The translations under genes and the position numbers were made by a program. From assembly GCF_902388705.1 (NCBI RefSeq), contig NZ_CABMQJ010000005.1, positions 62,001 to 126,000 on the forward strand: a stretch of 64,000 bases of DNA, given 5' to 3'. The notes beneath the pieces were generated by a model. It had not been told where the DNA came from. It did no database searches and saw only the letters and a list, made by a program, of their open reading frames with translations. The DNA comes from an uncultured Alistipes sp. (GTDB lineage: Bacteria > Bacteroidota > Bacteroidia > Bacteroidales > Rikenellaceae). Positions 9,177 through 17,861 of the stretch are shown here, one piece after another. Numbering within the stretch: the first letter of the stretch is position 1; every line of letters begins with the position of its first letter.

Positions 9177-9644
9177 ATGAAAAGAATACTTTTCGTCTGC
9201 CTGGGAAATATCTGCCGCTCTCCGGCCGCCGACGGCATCATGCAGCATATCGTGAGGCAACGCGGACTCGGCGGGGATTTGGTCATCGACTCGGCCGGAA
9301 CCTATGCCGGGCATACGGGCGAGCTGCCCGATGCACGCATGCGCCGTGCCGCATCGCGGCGCGGCTACGATTTGACGCACCGCGCACGGCAGATCCGGGA
9401 GGAGGATTTCGCCGGATTCGATATGATTGTGGTAATGGACGATATGAACTACGAAAACGTCCACCGCCTTGCGCCGTCGCGCGAGGATGCCCGGAAGATT
9501 TTCCGGATGCGGGAGTTTTTCCGCCGCCATCCCGGCTGGAGCTACGTTCCCGATCCCTATTACGAGGGCGCCGAGGGTTTCGAATTGGTGCTCGACATGC
9601 TGGAGGACGGCTGCGAGGGGATTCTCGAATACCTCGGCAACTGA
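9177..9644 (+). CDS. Low-molecular-weight protein-tyrosine phosphatase
   Basis: 155 residues. The P-loop CLGNICRSP gives nucleophile Cys8, Arg14 and Ser15, and the general acid is Asp126 in VPDPYY. Length and motif spacing are normal for the family. It hydrolyses phosphotyrosine in the cytoplasm; in bacteria such enzymes often act on tyrosine kinases that control polysaccharide export, but no kinase or capsule gene is nearby. Single-gene unit with its own -7 box and a following terminator. Confidence 0.93.
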   Translation: MKRILFVCLGNICRSPAADGIMQHIVRQRGLGGDLVIDSAGTYAGHTGELPDARMRRAASRRGYDLTHRARQIREEDFAGFDMIVVMDDMNYENVHRLAPSREDARKIFRMREFFRRHPGWSYVPDPYYEGAEGFELVLDMLEDGCEGILEYLGN

Positions 9645-9676
9645 TTCACCGGACGTTCCGCAGCCCGGAAACAGAA

Positions 9677-9704
9677 CTCCGGCCCGGTGTTCGCCGGGCC
9701 GGAG
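9677..9704. terminator. Bidirectional terminator hairpin
   Basis: An 11-bp perfect GC-rich stem (CTCCGGCCCGG with CCGGGCCGGAG) lies between the convergent phosphatase and PorV/PorQ genes. T-rich bases follow it on the minus strand. Confidence 0.7.
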
Positions 9705-9726
9705 CTGTCGTATTCCCCGGATTTGC

Positions 9727-10605
9727 TTAAAAATCGAGTCCGAAACTGATGCTGTACGTGTTGTGCAGCAGGGTTTCTTTGCGGGCGATCAGGTAGGCGA
9801 AGTCGAGGCGTAGGTGCAGGAACCGTACGCCCGCACCGACCGAGCCGTAGGTGGGGTAGTAATCCCGCCGCTCGCCGTAATGGTAGCCCGCGCGCAGCTG
9901 GATGAGCTGCATCAGGTTGTATTCCGCACCCACGGACATCTGGAATCCCCGGACTTTCGAGGGGGAGAAATAATATCCCATATCCGCGCCGACGGTCACT
10001 TCATGCGCGTCGGTCAGGAACGTATCCAGCGCCACGCCCGCCGTGAAGTCCATCGGCAGGGTGTAGTCCGTGCTCCGCAGGTACCCGCCCAGGTTGCCCA
10101 GTTTGGCGCCCGCGCGCAGCGTCGAATAGCTGCCGATGTTTTCCAGCGGGTGCGTCCATGCCGCGCTCAAGTCCACGGCCAGTGCGTCCGCCGTCGCGTC
10201 CGGGCGTTTCAGGTGCATGTAGCGGGCCACGATGCCGACGGCCCAGTTGCCGCCTATACGGCGCGAATAACCCAAATCCACGGCCATGTCGTTGTTGCCC
10301 CGTTCGCGGAGGTATTGCCGCCAGCCGATTTGTGCGAGGTTGACGTTGTCGAAACGGCAGAATCCCGTCACGGCATAGTAGTCGAATTCGCCCTGTCCGT
10401 AGTAGGACGACGAGATTTGCGACGGCATCTGCGAGAAGATGGCCGTCGCGGAGTTGTTGTATATCGCGTGTGAGCCGGACAGGGTTGTCATGGCTACGCC
10501 GCCCATGCCGAGCGCCTTGGCGTCGGGTGTCGGCAGCGTCGCTTCCTGCGCCGACGCGCACAGCGTCGCAGCAAGGAGCGTCAGGGTGGTTATCAGACGT
10601 ATCAT
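9727..10605 (-). CDS. PorV/PorQ-family outer-membrane beta-barrel protein
   Basis: 292 residues from the ATG at 10605. A signal peptide (LLAATLCASAQ) is followed by the PorV/PorQ start pattern DAKALGMGGVAMTTLSGSHAIYNN and a series of alternating hydrophobic strands ending in Phe (SISFGLDF). Members belong to the FadL-like barrel superfamily and include PorV and PorQ of the type IX secretion system. No other type IX gene is nearby, so a role in secretion is only possible. The promoter immediately upstream leaves almost no leader. Confidence 0.8.
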   Translation of the reverse strand: MIRLITTLTLLAATLCASAQEATLPTPDAKALGMGGVAMTTLSGSHAIYNNSATAIFSQMPSQISSSYYGQGEFDYYAVTGFCRFDNVNLAQIGWRQYLRERGNNDMAVDLGYSRRIGGNWAVGIVARYMHLKRPDATADALAVDLSAAWTHPLENIGSYSTLRAGAKLGNLGGYLRSTDYTLPMDFTAGVALDTFLTDAHEVTVGADMGYYFSPSKVRGFQMSVGAEYNLMQLIQLRAGYHYGERRDYYPTYGSVGAGVRFLHLRLDFAYLIARKETLLHNTYSISFGLDF

Positions 10606-10609
10606 ACGG

Positions 10610-10641
10610 CAAATATAGTGAAAGTCGAGCGACAAGTCAAA
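10610..10641 (-). promoter_or_regulatory. Consensus Bacteroidetes promoter abutting the start codon
   Basis: On the minus strand TTTG, a 20-base spacer and TATATTTG form a near-perfect -33/-7 promoter. The -7 box ends 5 bases before the ATG at 10605, so the transcript would be leaderless or nearly so. Confidence 0.8.
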
Positions 10642-10725
10642 AAATTATTTTTCAGACTTGTCCGGGAAGCATCCTTTATTCTGTTAGGCATAGCAAAAAC
10701 GATGCTATATTCGCCCCGCAGCCCT

Positions 10726-11406
10726 TTAAAGGGCCGCCGGGGCCTGGTCGTCGCCGGAAATCCGCTTCAGGTGTTCTGCGACGAGGCTGAAGAAGCGGGA
10801 GATATGGGCGCCGTCGACGTATGCGTGGTTGACGAAAATCGAAAGCGGCATCACCAGCCGTCCTTCACGGAGCACGGCTTTGCCGGCGTTCATCAGCGGA
10901 TATTCCGTCGGCTGGCCCGGGGCGCTTTGCGCATAGGTCAGGGCGGTGAAATAGAGCTCCGGCGTGGCGCTCAACAGAAAAACATCGTAGTCGCCCTGGG
11001 CTTGAATCACCTTTTCCGCGCCGTAGGGGTCGCCGTCCTGCGGGATGTTGGTGACGATGGCGCGCGCCTCATCGTAGAAATGCCCGAAGTCGGCGTGATA
11101 GGGGATGCGGACGGTATGGAACGTATGCCCCGGAACGGCGATGGGCGAGATTACGTCCACCGTGTCGTGGTAGACGACCTGTCCCCGGCTGTCCGTGCGG
11201 TAGCGGAATTCGGGGATTTCATTGACCGAACGTACGATGGCGTAGAGGTAATAGAGGAAGAAAGAACGCCCTGCGGCTTTGGCCGCCGCACGGGCTTCGG
11301 TGCAGTCGATTTCGGTCGCGACCGAAATCCACGGATTGAGGAAATCGCGGAAGAAAGCGTAGTTGTCGCGCCGCTCCCATGTTTCGATGTCTACGATATG
11401 TTTCAT
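10726..11406 (-). CDS. Chloramphenicol acetyltransferase-like (CatA-type) O-acetyltransferase
   Basis: 226 residues. The C-terminal catalytic motif is NHAYVDGAH, with His194 in the position of the catalytic His of HHxxxDG in CAT enzymes, and Asp198 as the structural Asp. Early residues [19 protein letters not shown] also match the family. CAT trimers acetylate chloramphenicol with acetyl-CoA, but many chromosomal relatives in Bacteroidales are uncharacterised and may not confer resistance. Monocistronic, with a CCCTTTAAAGGG palindrome over the stop. Confidence 0.8.
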   Translation of the reverse strand: MKHIVDIETWERRDNYAFFRDFLNPWISVATEIDCTEARAAAKAAGRSFFLYYLYAIVRSVNEIPEFRYRTDSRGQVVYHDTVDVISPIAVPGHTFHTVRIPYHADFGHFYDEARAIVTNIPQDGDPYGAEKVIQAQGDYDVFLLSATPELYFTALTYAQSAPGQPTEYPLMNAGKAVLREGRLVMPLSIFVNHAYVDGAHISRFFSLVAEHLKRISGDDQAPAAL

Positions 11407-11558
11407 GGGTGCAAAGATAGCAAAACTACCGCATTTGCGTATCGGCTGCCCCCGGGAGGGAACGGTATGCCGGCGCGGTTGTGTCGTTGTCTTGCGGTAT
11501 TTTGCCTTGCCCGGCCGCCCCGAATAGCTGGGGCGTGCGGAATGCCGAATGTAAATGC

Positions 11559-11594
11559 AAGCGCCTGCCCGGATTTATCCGGCAGGCGCTTTTG
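11559..11594 (-). terminator. Hairpin terminator downstream of fabG
   Basis: The arms AAGCGCCTGCC and GGCAGGCGCTT pair around an inner ATCCG stem with one bulged base. It lies 45 bases past the fabG stop and is followed by T-rich sequence on both strands. Confidence 0.65.
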
Positions 11595-11638
11595 TTCGAA
11601 TCCGGAGCCTTGCGGCATCCGTCTTTCGGTGTGGGCTG

Positions 11639-12385
11639 TTAGCAGTTCATCGCACCGCAGCAGTGGATGACCTGTCCGCTGACATACGACGAGAGATCCG
11701 ATGCGAGGAACAGCGCCACCTTGGCGACATCCTCGGGCGTGCCGCCGCGGCGGAGCGGAATCTGCTTGTACCAGCCTTCCTTCACCTCGTCGGGCAGTTT
11801 GTCGGTCATCTCGGTCATGATGAATCCCGGGGCGATGGCGTTGGCGCGGATGCCGCGGGGGCCCATCTCCTTGGCGATTGACTTGGCCAGGCCGATCATG
11901 CCGGCTTTCGACGCCGAGTAGTTGCACTGGCCGGCGTTGCCGCTGACGCCCACCACCGACGACATGTTGATAATCGAGCCGCTCTTCTGCCGGGCCATAA
12001 TCGGCGTCACGGCGTGGATGAAGTTGAACGCCGATTTGAGGTTCACCGTCAGCACGGCATCCCACTGTGCCTCGGACATGCGCATCATCAGGCCGTCCTT
12101 GGTGATGCCGGCGTTGTTCACGAGAATGTCGATGCGGCCGAAATCCTTGACGATTTCGTCGATTACCTTATGCGTTTCTTCGAAATTCGCTGCGTTCGAC
12201 GCGTAGCCTTTGGCCTTGACGCCCAGCGCTGCGATCTCGGCCTCGGTAGCCTTGCCGTTCTCGTCGATCGTAAGGTCGGTAAACGCCACATCGGCGCCTT
12301 CCTTGGCGAATTCAAGTGCGATGGCTTTGCCGATACCGCGGGCTGCACCCGTTACGACAGCCACTTTACCTTCGAGTAATTTCAT
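11639..12385 (-). CDS. fabG: 3-oxoacyl-[acyl-carrier-protein] reductase FabG
   Basis: 248 residues from the ATG at 12385 ([20 protein letters not shown]). The NADPH-binding motif TGAARGIG is at residues 12-19, NNAG at 90-93, and the catalytic Ser143, Tyr156 and Lys160 lie in NMSSVVG and NYSASK. Length is standard for FabG, which reduces beta-ketoacyl-ACP in the fatty acid elongation cycle. The C-terminus [10 protein letters not shown] is typical for Bacteroidales FabG. Frame extension upstream of 12385 overlaps the -7 box and is not used. Confidence 0.92.
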   Translation of the reverse strand: MKLLEGKVAVVTGAARGIGKAIALEFAKEGADVAFTDLTIDENGKATEAEIAALGVKAKGYASNAANFEETHKVIDEIVKDFGRIDILVNNAGITKDGLMMRMSEAQWDAVLTVNLKSAFNFIHAVTPIMARQKSGSIINMSSVVGVSGNAGQCNYSASKAGMIGLAKSIAKEMGPRGIRANAIAPGFIMTEMTDKLPDEVKEGWYKQIPLRRGGTPEDVAKVALFLASDLSSYVSGQVIHCCGAMNC

Positions 12386-12451
12386 AGCTTTCAAAGTATT
12401 AAGAGTTTTGACAAAATATTCTGTTTTTCCTTTTTTCATCCAAAAGACGAA

Positions 12452-12459
12452 CAAAGTTA
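12452..12459 (-). promoter_or_regulatory. -7 box for fabG
   Basis: The minus strand reads TAACTTTG (TAnnTTTG), about 66 bases before the fabG ATG, in the divergent fabG-glyA region. Confidence 0.5.
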
Positions 12460-12557
12460 AGAAAAATATTTTGAAACGCTCCGCCGCCGACGGATTTTCG
12501 CCAAATATTACTAACTTTACCCACCGTAAACGGAAATTCGCAAAACCCTTAAACGAT

Positions 12558-13838
12558 ATGAAAAGAGATTCCCAGATTTTCGATTTGATTGCCGCCGAGC
12601 GCAGCCGTCAGATGCATGGCATCGAGCTGATTGCCTCGGAGAACTTTGTCAGCGAACAGGTCATGGAGGCTATGGGCTCCGTGTTGACCAACAAATACGC
12701 CGAGGGCTATCCCGGCGCGCGCTATTACGGCGGTTGCGAGGTCGTGGATAAGGTCGAAACGCTCGCCATCGAGCGCATCTGCCGCCTCTACGGCGCCGAA
12801 TACGCCAACGTGCAGCCCCACTCGGGCGCGCAGGCCAACATGGCGGTATTCTTCGCCTGCATGCAGCCCGGCGATACTTTCATGGGCCTCGATTTGGCGC
12901 ACGGCGGGCACCTGTCGCACGGTTCGCCGGTCAACATGTCGGGTAAGTATTTCAACGCCGTAGGCTACCAGCTCGACGAAGCCACCGGTGTCATCGACTA
13001 CGACGCCATGGAGCGCAAGGCGCTGGAATGCAAGCCCAAACTGATTGTGGGCGGCGCTTCGGCCTACTCGCGCGAGTGGGATTACAAACGGATGCGCGAG
13101 ATTGCCGACAAGGTGGGTGCGCTGCTGCTCGTGGACATGGCCCACACGGCCGGCCTGATTGCCGCCGGGCTTCTGGACAACCCCGTGAAATACGCACATA
13201 TCGTCACTTCGACGACGCACAAGACCCTGCGTGGCCCACGCGGCGGCATTATCCTGATGGGTAAGGACTTCGAAAATCCGTGGGGGCTCACCACGCCCAA
13301 GGGCGCCGTGAAGATGATGTCGCAGATTCTCAACTCGGCCGTATTCCCCGGTATCCAGGGCGGCCCGCTGGAGCATGTCATCGCCGCCAAGGCCGTGGCT
13401 TTCGGCGAGGCGCTCGAGCCCGGTTACAGGGAGTACCAGACGCAGGTGCAGAAAAATGCCAAAACGATGGCCGAAGCATTCGTGAAACGCGGTTACAAGA
13501 TTGTTTCGGGCGGTACGGACAACCACCTGATGCTGGTCGACCTGCGCACGAAATTCCCCGATTTGACGGGCAAGCTGGCCGAGAAGTGCCTCGTGGCCGC
13601 CGACATCACCACCAACAAGAACATGGTGCCGTTCGACAGCCGTTCGCCGTTCCAGACTTCGGGCCTGCGCTTCGGTACGCCGGCCATTACCACCCGCGGC
13701 CTGAAAGAGGACAAGATGGATTATATCGTGGAGCTGATCGACCGTGTGCTGCACGATCCCGAGAGCGAGGCCAACATTGCCGCCGTACGCAAGGATGTGA
13801 ACGCCCTGATGGCCGGCTATCCGCTTTTCGCCTGGTAA
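12558..13838 (+). CDS. glyA: Serine hydroxymethyltransferase
   Basis: 426 residues from the ATG at 12558 ([20 protein letters not shown]). An upstream-open frame exists but lies over fabG and its promoter, so it is rejected. Signature elements are [30 protein letters not shown], and the PLP-binding Lys222 in [14 protein letters not shown]. It interconverts serine and glycine with tetrahydrofolate, feeding one-carbon metabolism. Divergent from fabG; the DUF2461 gene follows after 12 bases. Confidence 0.97.
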   Translation: MKRDSQIFDLIAAERSRQMHGIELIASENFVSEQVMEAMGSVLTNKYAEGYPGARYYGGCEVVDKVETLAIERICRLYGAEYANVQPHSGAQANMAVFFACMQPGDTFMGLDLAHGGHLSHGSPVNMSGKYFNAVGYQLDEATGVIDYDAMERKALECKPKLIVGGASAYSREWDYKRMREIADKVGALLLVDMAHTAGLIAAGLLDNPVKYAHIVTSTTHKTLRGPRGGIILMGKDFENPWGLTTPKGAVKMMSQILNSAVFPGIQGGPLEHVIAAKAVAFGEALEPGYREYQTQVQKNAKTMAEAFVKRGYKIVSGGTDNHLMLVDLRTKFPDLTGKLAEKCLVAADITTNKNMVPFDSRSPFQTSGLRFGTPAITTRGLKEDKMDYIVELIDRVLHDPESEANIAAVRKDVNALMAGYPLFAW

Positions 13839-13850
13839 AATTCCGGTGGG

Positions 13851-14531
13851 ATGAAAGAGGTAATCGACTTTTTCCGCCGCCTGCACGACAACAACGACCG
13901 TGCATGGTTCGACGCCCACCGCGCCGAGTGGACGCGTGTGAAAGGGCAGTTCGCGGCATTCACGGAGCAGTTGATCGCGGGAATCGCCGAATTCGATCCG
14001 ACGGTGCGCGGCCTTCGGGTGCAGGACTGCACCTACCGCATCGCCCGCGACACGCGGTTCAGCCCCGACAAGTCGCCCTATAAAACATATATAGGTGCAT
14101 ACATTGCGCCGAAGGGCAAAAAGTCGGGTTTCGCCGGTTACTACTTCCATATCGAACCGTGCTGCGACAGCCTGGTGTGGAGCAACCTCCTCTCTGCGGG
14201 CCTTTACTGTCCCGAGCCGGTCGTGCTGCGCAGCGTGCGAGAGGAGATCCTCGACAACGGTGCGGAAATTGCAGCGGCCATAAAAAAGGCGAAAGGGTTC
14301 GACATCGTCGAAGGAAACAAGCTCAAGCGTGTGCCGACGGGATTTCCTGCCGACAGCGAATACGCCGAGATGCTCAAGCTCAAGGACTTCTACATTGCCA
14401 AGAAGATCACCGAGGAGTTTCTCCTCTCCGACGACCTGCTGGAGCGTACCCTTGCGGAGTTCCGCCGCACGCAGCCCTTCGTCGCGATTGTGAACCGCGC
14501 CGTGCAGTTCGCCTACGAGGAGATGATGTAA
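13851..14531 (+). CDS. DUF2461 (TIGR02453) family protein
   Basis: 226 residues, start preceded by GGTGGG. Family hallmarks are the N-terminal IDFFRRLHDNNDRAWFDAHR and the central YRIARDTRFSPDKSPYKTYI followed by GYYFHIEP. No signal peptide. The family is widespread but has no known function; it lies between glyA and an esterase with short gaps and may be cotranscribed with glyA. Confidence 0.88.
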   Translation: MKEVIDFFRRLHDNNDRAWFDAHRAEWTRVKGQFAAFTEQLIAGIAEFDPTVRGLRVQDCTYRIARDTRFSPDKSPYKTYIGAYIAPKGKKSGFAGYYFHIEPCCDSLVWSNLLSAGLYCPEPVVLRSVREEILDNGAEIAAAIKKAKGFDIVEGNKLKRVPTGFPADSEYAEMLKLKDFYIAKKITEEFLLSDDLLERTLAEFRRTQPFVAIVNRAVQFAYEEMM

Positions 14532-14541
14532 TTTGCGAAAT

Positions 14542-15489
14542 ATGAAAAGGTTTCTGGTATTGTTCGCGCTGTTCGCCATTGCCGCGGCGCATGCGCAGAA
14601 AGTCGGGAAACAGACGTTCGTCTATGCCGTCAAGGAGGCCGATACGCTGCGGCTCGACCGTTATACGGCGCTCACGCCCGACAGCCGCATGCGACCCTGC
14701 CTGATGTTTGTATTCGGGGGTGGTTTCGTTTCCGGGACGCGCGACAATGCGAGTTACCTGCCTTATTTCGAGTATTACGCCCGTCGGGGGTATGTCGTCG
14801 TGTCGATTGATTACCGCCTCGGCATGAAGAAAGCCCTGCAGGCCGGGCCGCTCGACGAGCAGACTTTCCCCGAGGCTTGGATGGCGACGCTTGCAATGGC
14901 TGTGGGCGACCTCTACGATGCTACGGCATACGTGCTCGCGCAGGCCGGTGCGTGGGGTGTGGACAGGAGCTCGGTCGTGGCAAGCGGCTCGAGCGCCGGG
15001 GCAATCACCGTCCTGATGGGAGAATACGGCATCTGCAACGACCATCCGCTGGCACAAAAGAAGCTCCCGCAAGACTTCAACTACGCAGGGATAATATCTT
15101 ATGCCGGAGCTATTTTCGACATGCAGGAAGAACTGCGGTGGGCCAAAACCCCCGCTCCGATCATGCTTTTCCACGGCGACGCCGACCGCAATGTTCCGTA
15201 TGACGTGGTCACCTATGCGGGCGCCGGATTCTTCGGCTCGAAACATATCGCGGAAGAACTCACCCGGAAGCGTGTGCCTCACTGGTTCTATTCGGTGACC
15301 GACACCGATCACGTCATGGCGACGCGTCCGATGTCCGACAACCGCTACGAAATCGATTCGTTCCTCGAACGGTTTGTCCGCGATAGCCGGCCGCTGGTGA
15401 TCGACACCTATGTCACGCCGCTCGATGCGCCGCAGCTTCCCAAGGAATTTTCATTGACGGACTATATCCGGGCCAATTTCGGCCGGTAG
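14542..15489 (+). CDS. Secreted alpha/beta hydrolase (carboxylesterase-like)
   Basis: 315 residues from the ATG at 14542; an in-frame TTG three codons earlier is less likely. A signal peptide (LFALFAIAAAHAQ) points to the periplasm. The oxyanion-hole segment FVFGGGFVSG and the nucleophile elbow VASGSSAGA are clear, with acid and His provided by HGDADRNVP and DTDHVMA. It likely hydrolyses an ester of unknown nature. It starts 10 bases after the DUF2461 stop, and a strong terminator follows. Confidence 0.8.
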   Translation: MKRFLVLFALFAIAAAHAQKVGKQTFVYAVKEADTLRLDRYTALTPDSRMRPCLMFVFGGGFVSGTRDNASYLPYFEYYARRGYVVVSIDYRLGMKKALQAGPLDEQTFPEAWMATLAMAVGDLYDATAYVLAQAGAWGVDRSSVVASGSSAGAITVLMGEYGICNDHPLAQKKLPQDFNYAGIISYAGAIFDMQEELRWAKTPAPIMLFHGDADRNVPYDVVTYAGAGFFGSKHIAEELTRKRVPHWFYSVTDTDHVMATRPMSDNRYEIDSFLERFVRDSRPLVIDTYVTPLDAPQLPKEFSLTDYIRANFGR

Positions 15490-15511
15490 TTTTACCGTTC
15501 GACGATTCGCA

Positions 15512-15545
15512 GCCGCCCTTTCCGTAGGAGAGGGCGGCATTTTTT
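15512..15545 (+). terminator. Rho-independent terminator
   Basis: An 8-bp stem (GCCGCCCT with AGGGCGGC), an 11-base loop and a run of six Ts end the glyA-side transcript and separate it from the PTS operon. Confidence 0.85.
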
Positions 15546-15663
15546 GCGCCGTGTGCCGGGGACGCACTCCCGGACAGAAACGGCAAAATGCGCATCCGGC
15601 GACGGCAACCTGTCGCCAACTGCATTTTTCTGCAGCAAAAAGTGCCGATTCTCCGGTTTCGGG

Positions 15664-15690
15664 TAGGTGATTCGCACGCTTTCCTTGTAT
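15664..15690 (+). promoter_or_regulatory. Shared sigma-type promoter element upstream of the mannitol PTS operon
   Basis: TAGGTGATT, exactly 12 bases, then TTGTAT, followed by TATAAT. The same two blocks with the same spacing occur upstream of four other operons in this window. The second block ends 21 bases before the mtlA ATG, giving a short leader. Assignment as an ECF sigma promoter is inference. Confidence 0.7.
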
Positions 15691-15700
15691 TATAATACAA
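15685..15700. promoter_or_regulatory. 16-bp perfect palindrome at the PTS promoter (possible operator)
   Basis: TTGTATTATAATACAA is a perfect palindrome with flanking CTTTC and GAAAG arms that extend it to 15679-15705 with one extra base on the left. It overlaps the proposed -10 block and lies 11 bases before the mtlA ATG. It could be an operator or a consequence of the promoter sequence itself. Confidence 0.5.
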
Positions 15701-15711
15701 GAAAGTAAACT

Positions 15712-17589
15712 ATGCGACAACAAATACAGAAATTCGGCAGGACTTTGAGCGGCATGGTCATGCCCAACATCGGCGCGTTCATCGCGTGGGGATTTATCAC
15801 GGCGCTTTTCATCCCTTCGGGGTGGTGGCCCCACGAACGCCTCGCGCAGCTGGTCGACCCGATGCTGACCTACCTGCTGCCGTTGCTGATTGCCTATACG
15901 GCCGGCCGTAATGTCGCCGGGGAGCGGGGCGGCGTGACGGGCGCCGTCGCCGCCGTGGGCGTCATCGTCGGCAGCGACATTCCGATGTTTATCGGTGCCA
16001 TGATTATGGGGCCGCTGGCGGGCTGCACGATCCGGTGGTTCGACAGATGGATTGAGGGGCGCGTAAAGGCCGGATTCGAGATGCTTGTCAGCAACTTCTC
16101 GGTCGGCATCCTGGGCATGCTGCTGGCCATACTGGGCTACTGCGTCGTCGGCAGTGTCGTCACAGGGCTGACGGTGCTCATCAGCAACGGTGCGGAGATT
16201 GTGATTCGCCACGGACTGCTGCCGCTCGTATCCCTCTTCGTCGAGCCGGCCAAGGTGCTGTTCCTCAATAACGCCGTCAATCACGGGATTTTTTCACCTA
16301 TCGGAATTGAGCAGGCACGCGAAACCGGACAGTCGATTATGTTCCTGCTCGAAACCAATCCCGGGCCCGGTCTGGGCGTGCTGCTGGCCTGCTGGCTTTT
16401 CGGCCGCGGCAGCACCCGCCAGTCGGCGCCGGGCGCTGTTGTCATCCAGTTTTTCGGCGGCATCCACGAAATCTATTTCCCCTATATCCTCGCACGTCCG
16501 GCGCTGATTCTCGCCCCGATTGTGGGCAGCGCCGCGGGACTGCTCTTTTTCTCGCTGTCGGGCGCAGGGCTGGTGGCCCCCGCCTCGCCGGGAAGCATCG
16601 TGTCGATGCTGGCGATGGCTCCCAGGGGACAAACCCTTGTCGTCCTGCTCGGGGTGCTGATTTCGGCTGCCGTATCGCTGCTCGTCGCTTCGCCTTTTGT
16701 GCGGCGGGCTTCGGCCGCCGAATCGCCTGCGACGGGACATGCCGCCGGCAGCCCGGCACAACCCGCGCCGGGAGTCGTTGGCGGAACGGCACCGCACCCC
16801 GCTGGGATGCCTGTCCGCAAGGTGGTTTTCGCCTGCGATGCCGGCATGGGATCGAGCGCCCTCGGTGCCACCCGGTTCCGCAAACGGCTTGCGGATGCAG
16901 GCATCGGCGTTCTGGTCGGCAACAGCGCCGCGGACAGCATTCCCGCCGATGCCGATGTCGTCGTATGCCAGTCCCTGCTGGCCGCACGGATTGCCGGGAC
17001 GGTAAAAGACGCGGAGCTTGTCGTTATCGACAATTTCCTTACCGATGCTAACCTCGACGCGCTTTTCGCCCGGCTCGACCGGGCCGCAGAGCGTGCATCC
17101 GGAGTCGGCGGTACGGCTGTGAAGCAAAACGAAAACACCCTGCCCGATGATGCCGCCGCACCGGACGGCGGAGGCATACTGCGACCCGAAAATATCCGGG
17201 TAGGACTGGCGCCGGAGCCGAAAGTGGCCGCAATCCGCCGGGCCGGAGAACTGCTCGTTACAGGCGGTTATGCCGAGCCGGAGTATATCGGGGCGATGCT
17301 GCGCCGCGAGGAGCTGGCGACGACCTGCCTGGGTATGGGAATCGCCATTCCGCACGGCACGTCCGACGCCAGGGAGCGTGTGCTGCACTCGGGCATCGTC
17401 GTGTTGCAGTATCCCGGCGGGGTGGATTTCGGCGGCGAAAAAGTTCATCTTGTCGTCGGCATTGCGGGTGTGGGGGATGCGCACCTCGACATCCTGGCCC
17501 GCTTGAGCGCCTCGTTCGAGGACGAGGAGCTGCTGCAGCGGCTGATGACGGCGACCGATCCGAAGATAATCTATGATAACCTGAAATAA
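15712..17589 (+). CDS. mtlA: Mannitol-type PTS enzyme EIICBA
   Basis: 625 residues carrying all three domains. EIIC is at residues 1-330 with several membrane helices, the conserved NNAVNHGIFSP and the substrate motif GGIHEIYFPY (249-258). A Pro/Ala-rich linker follows. EIIB is at ~368-455 with phospho-Cys375 in FACDAGMGSSALG. EIIA is at ~485-625 with phospho-His548 in IAIPHGTSD. It imports mannitol and releases mannitol-1-phosphate in the cytoplasm. It heads an operon with HPr and EI, which is uncommon in Bacteroidales; the matching dehydrogenase mtlD is at 54606. Specificity for mannitol is inferred from domain order and motifs; another hexitol is possible. Confidence 0.88.
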   Translation: MRQQIQKFGRTLSGMVMPNIGAFIAWGFITALFIPSGWWPHERLAQLVDPMLTYLLPLLIAYTAGRNVAGERGGVTGAVAAVGVIVGSDIPMFIGAMIMGPLAGCTIRWFDRWIEGRVKAGFEMLVSNFSVGILGMLLAILGYCVVGSVVTGLTVLISNGAEIVIRHGLLPLVSLFVEPAKVLFLNNAVNHGIFSPIGIEQARETGQSIMFLLETNPGPGLGVLLACWLFGRGSTRQSAPGAVVIQFFGGIHEIYFPYILARPALILAPIVGSAAGLLFFSLSGAGLVAPASPGSIVSMLAMAPRGQTLVVLLGVLISAAVSLLVASPFVRRASAAESPATGHAAGSPAQPAPGVVGGTAPHPAGMPVRKVVFACDAGMGSSALGATRFRKRLADAGIGVLVGNSAADSIPADADVVVCQSLLAARIAGTVKDAELVVIDNFLTDANLDALFARLDRAAERASGVGGTAVKQNENTLPDDAAAPDGGGILRPENIRVGLAPEPKVAAIRRAGELLVTGGYAEPEYIGAMLRREELATTCLGMGIAIPHGTSDARERVLHSGIVVLQYPGGVDFGGEKVHLVVGIAGVGDAHLDILARLSASFEDEELLQRLMTATDPKIIYDNLK

Positions 17590-17597
17590 CCATCGAT

Positions 17598-17861
17598 ATG
17601 ACAACTACAAAAATAACCGTTACCGCCCCGAACGGCATGCATGCGCGTCCTGCCGGGGAACTGGCGAAACTCGCCAAGGGCTTTGCTCATGCCCGAATTA
17701 CCCTTCGTACCGCTGTGAAAGAGGCCAACGCCGCGAGCGTCCTTTCGGTTCTCGCCCTGGGATTGAAGTCCGGCACCGAAATCGAAATCCTTGCCGACGG
17801 CGGCGACGAGGCCGCCGCCGTGCAGGCCGTCCGGGAATTCATCGCCAATATCCGGGAGTAA
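17598..17861 (+). CDS. ptsH: PTS phosphocarrier protein HPr
   Basis: 87 residues, normal length. The phosphorylation site His15 is in NGMHARPAG. Around the regulatory site, AASVLSVLALG places Ser47 where HPr-Ser46 lies in Gram-positive HPr, although no HPr kinase is visible here. It carries phosphate from EI to the EIIA domain of MtlA. It starts 8 bases after mtlA and its stop overlaps the EI start (TAATG). Confidence 0.94.
   Translation: MTTTKITVTAPNGMHARPAGELAKLAKGFAHARITLRTAVKEANAASVLSVLALGLKSGTEIEILADGGDEAAAVQAVREFIANIRE

Noticed and set aside
10726..11406. Acquired chloramphenicol-resistance gene on a mobile element
   Set aside because: The CAT-like gene has the same base composition as its neighbours and there is no transposase, integrase or repeat around it.
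12210..13838. N-terminally extended glyA of 542 codons
   Set aside because: The extension lies antisense to fabG and its promoter; the normal GlyA start is at 12558.
12549..14579. 676-codon minus-strand frame over glyA and the DUF2461 gene
   Set aside because: Antisense shadow of high-GC codons; both plus-strand genes have full family motifs.
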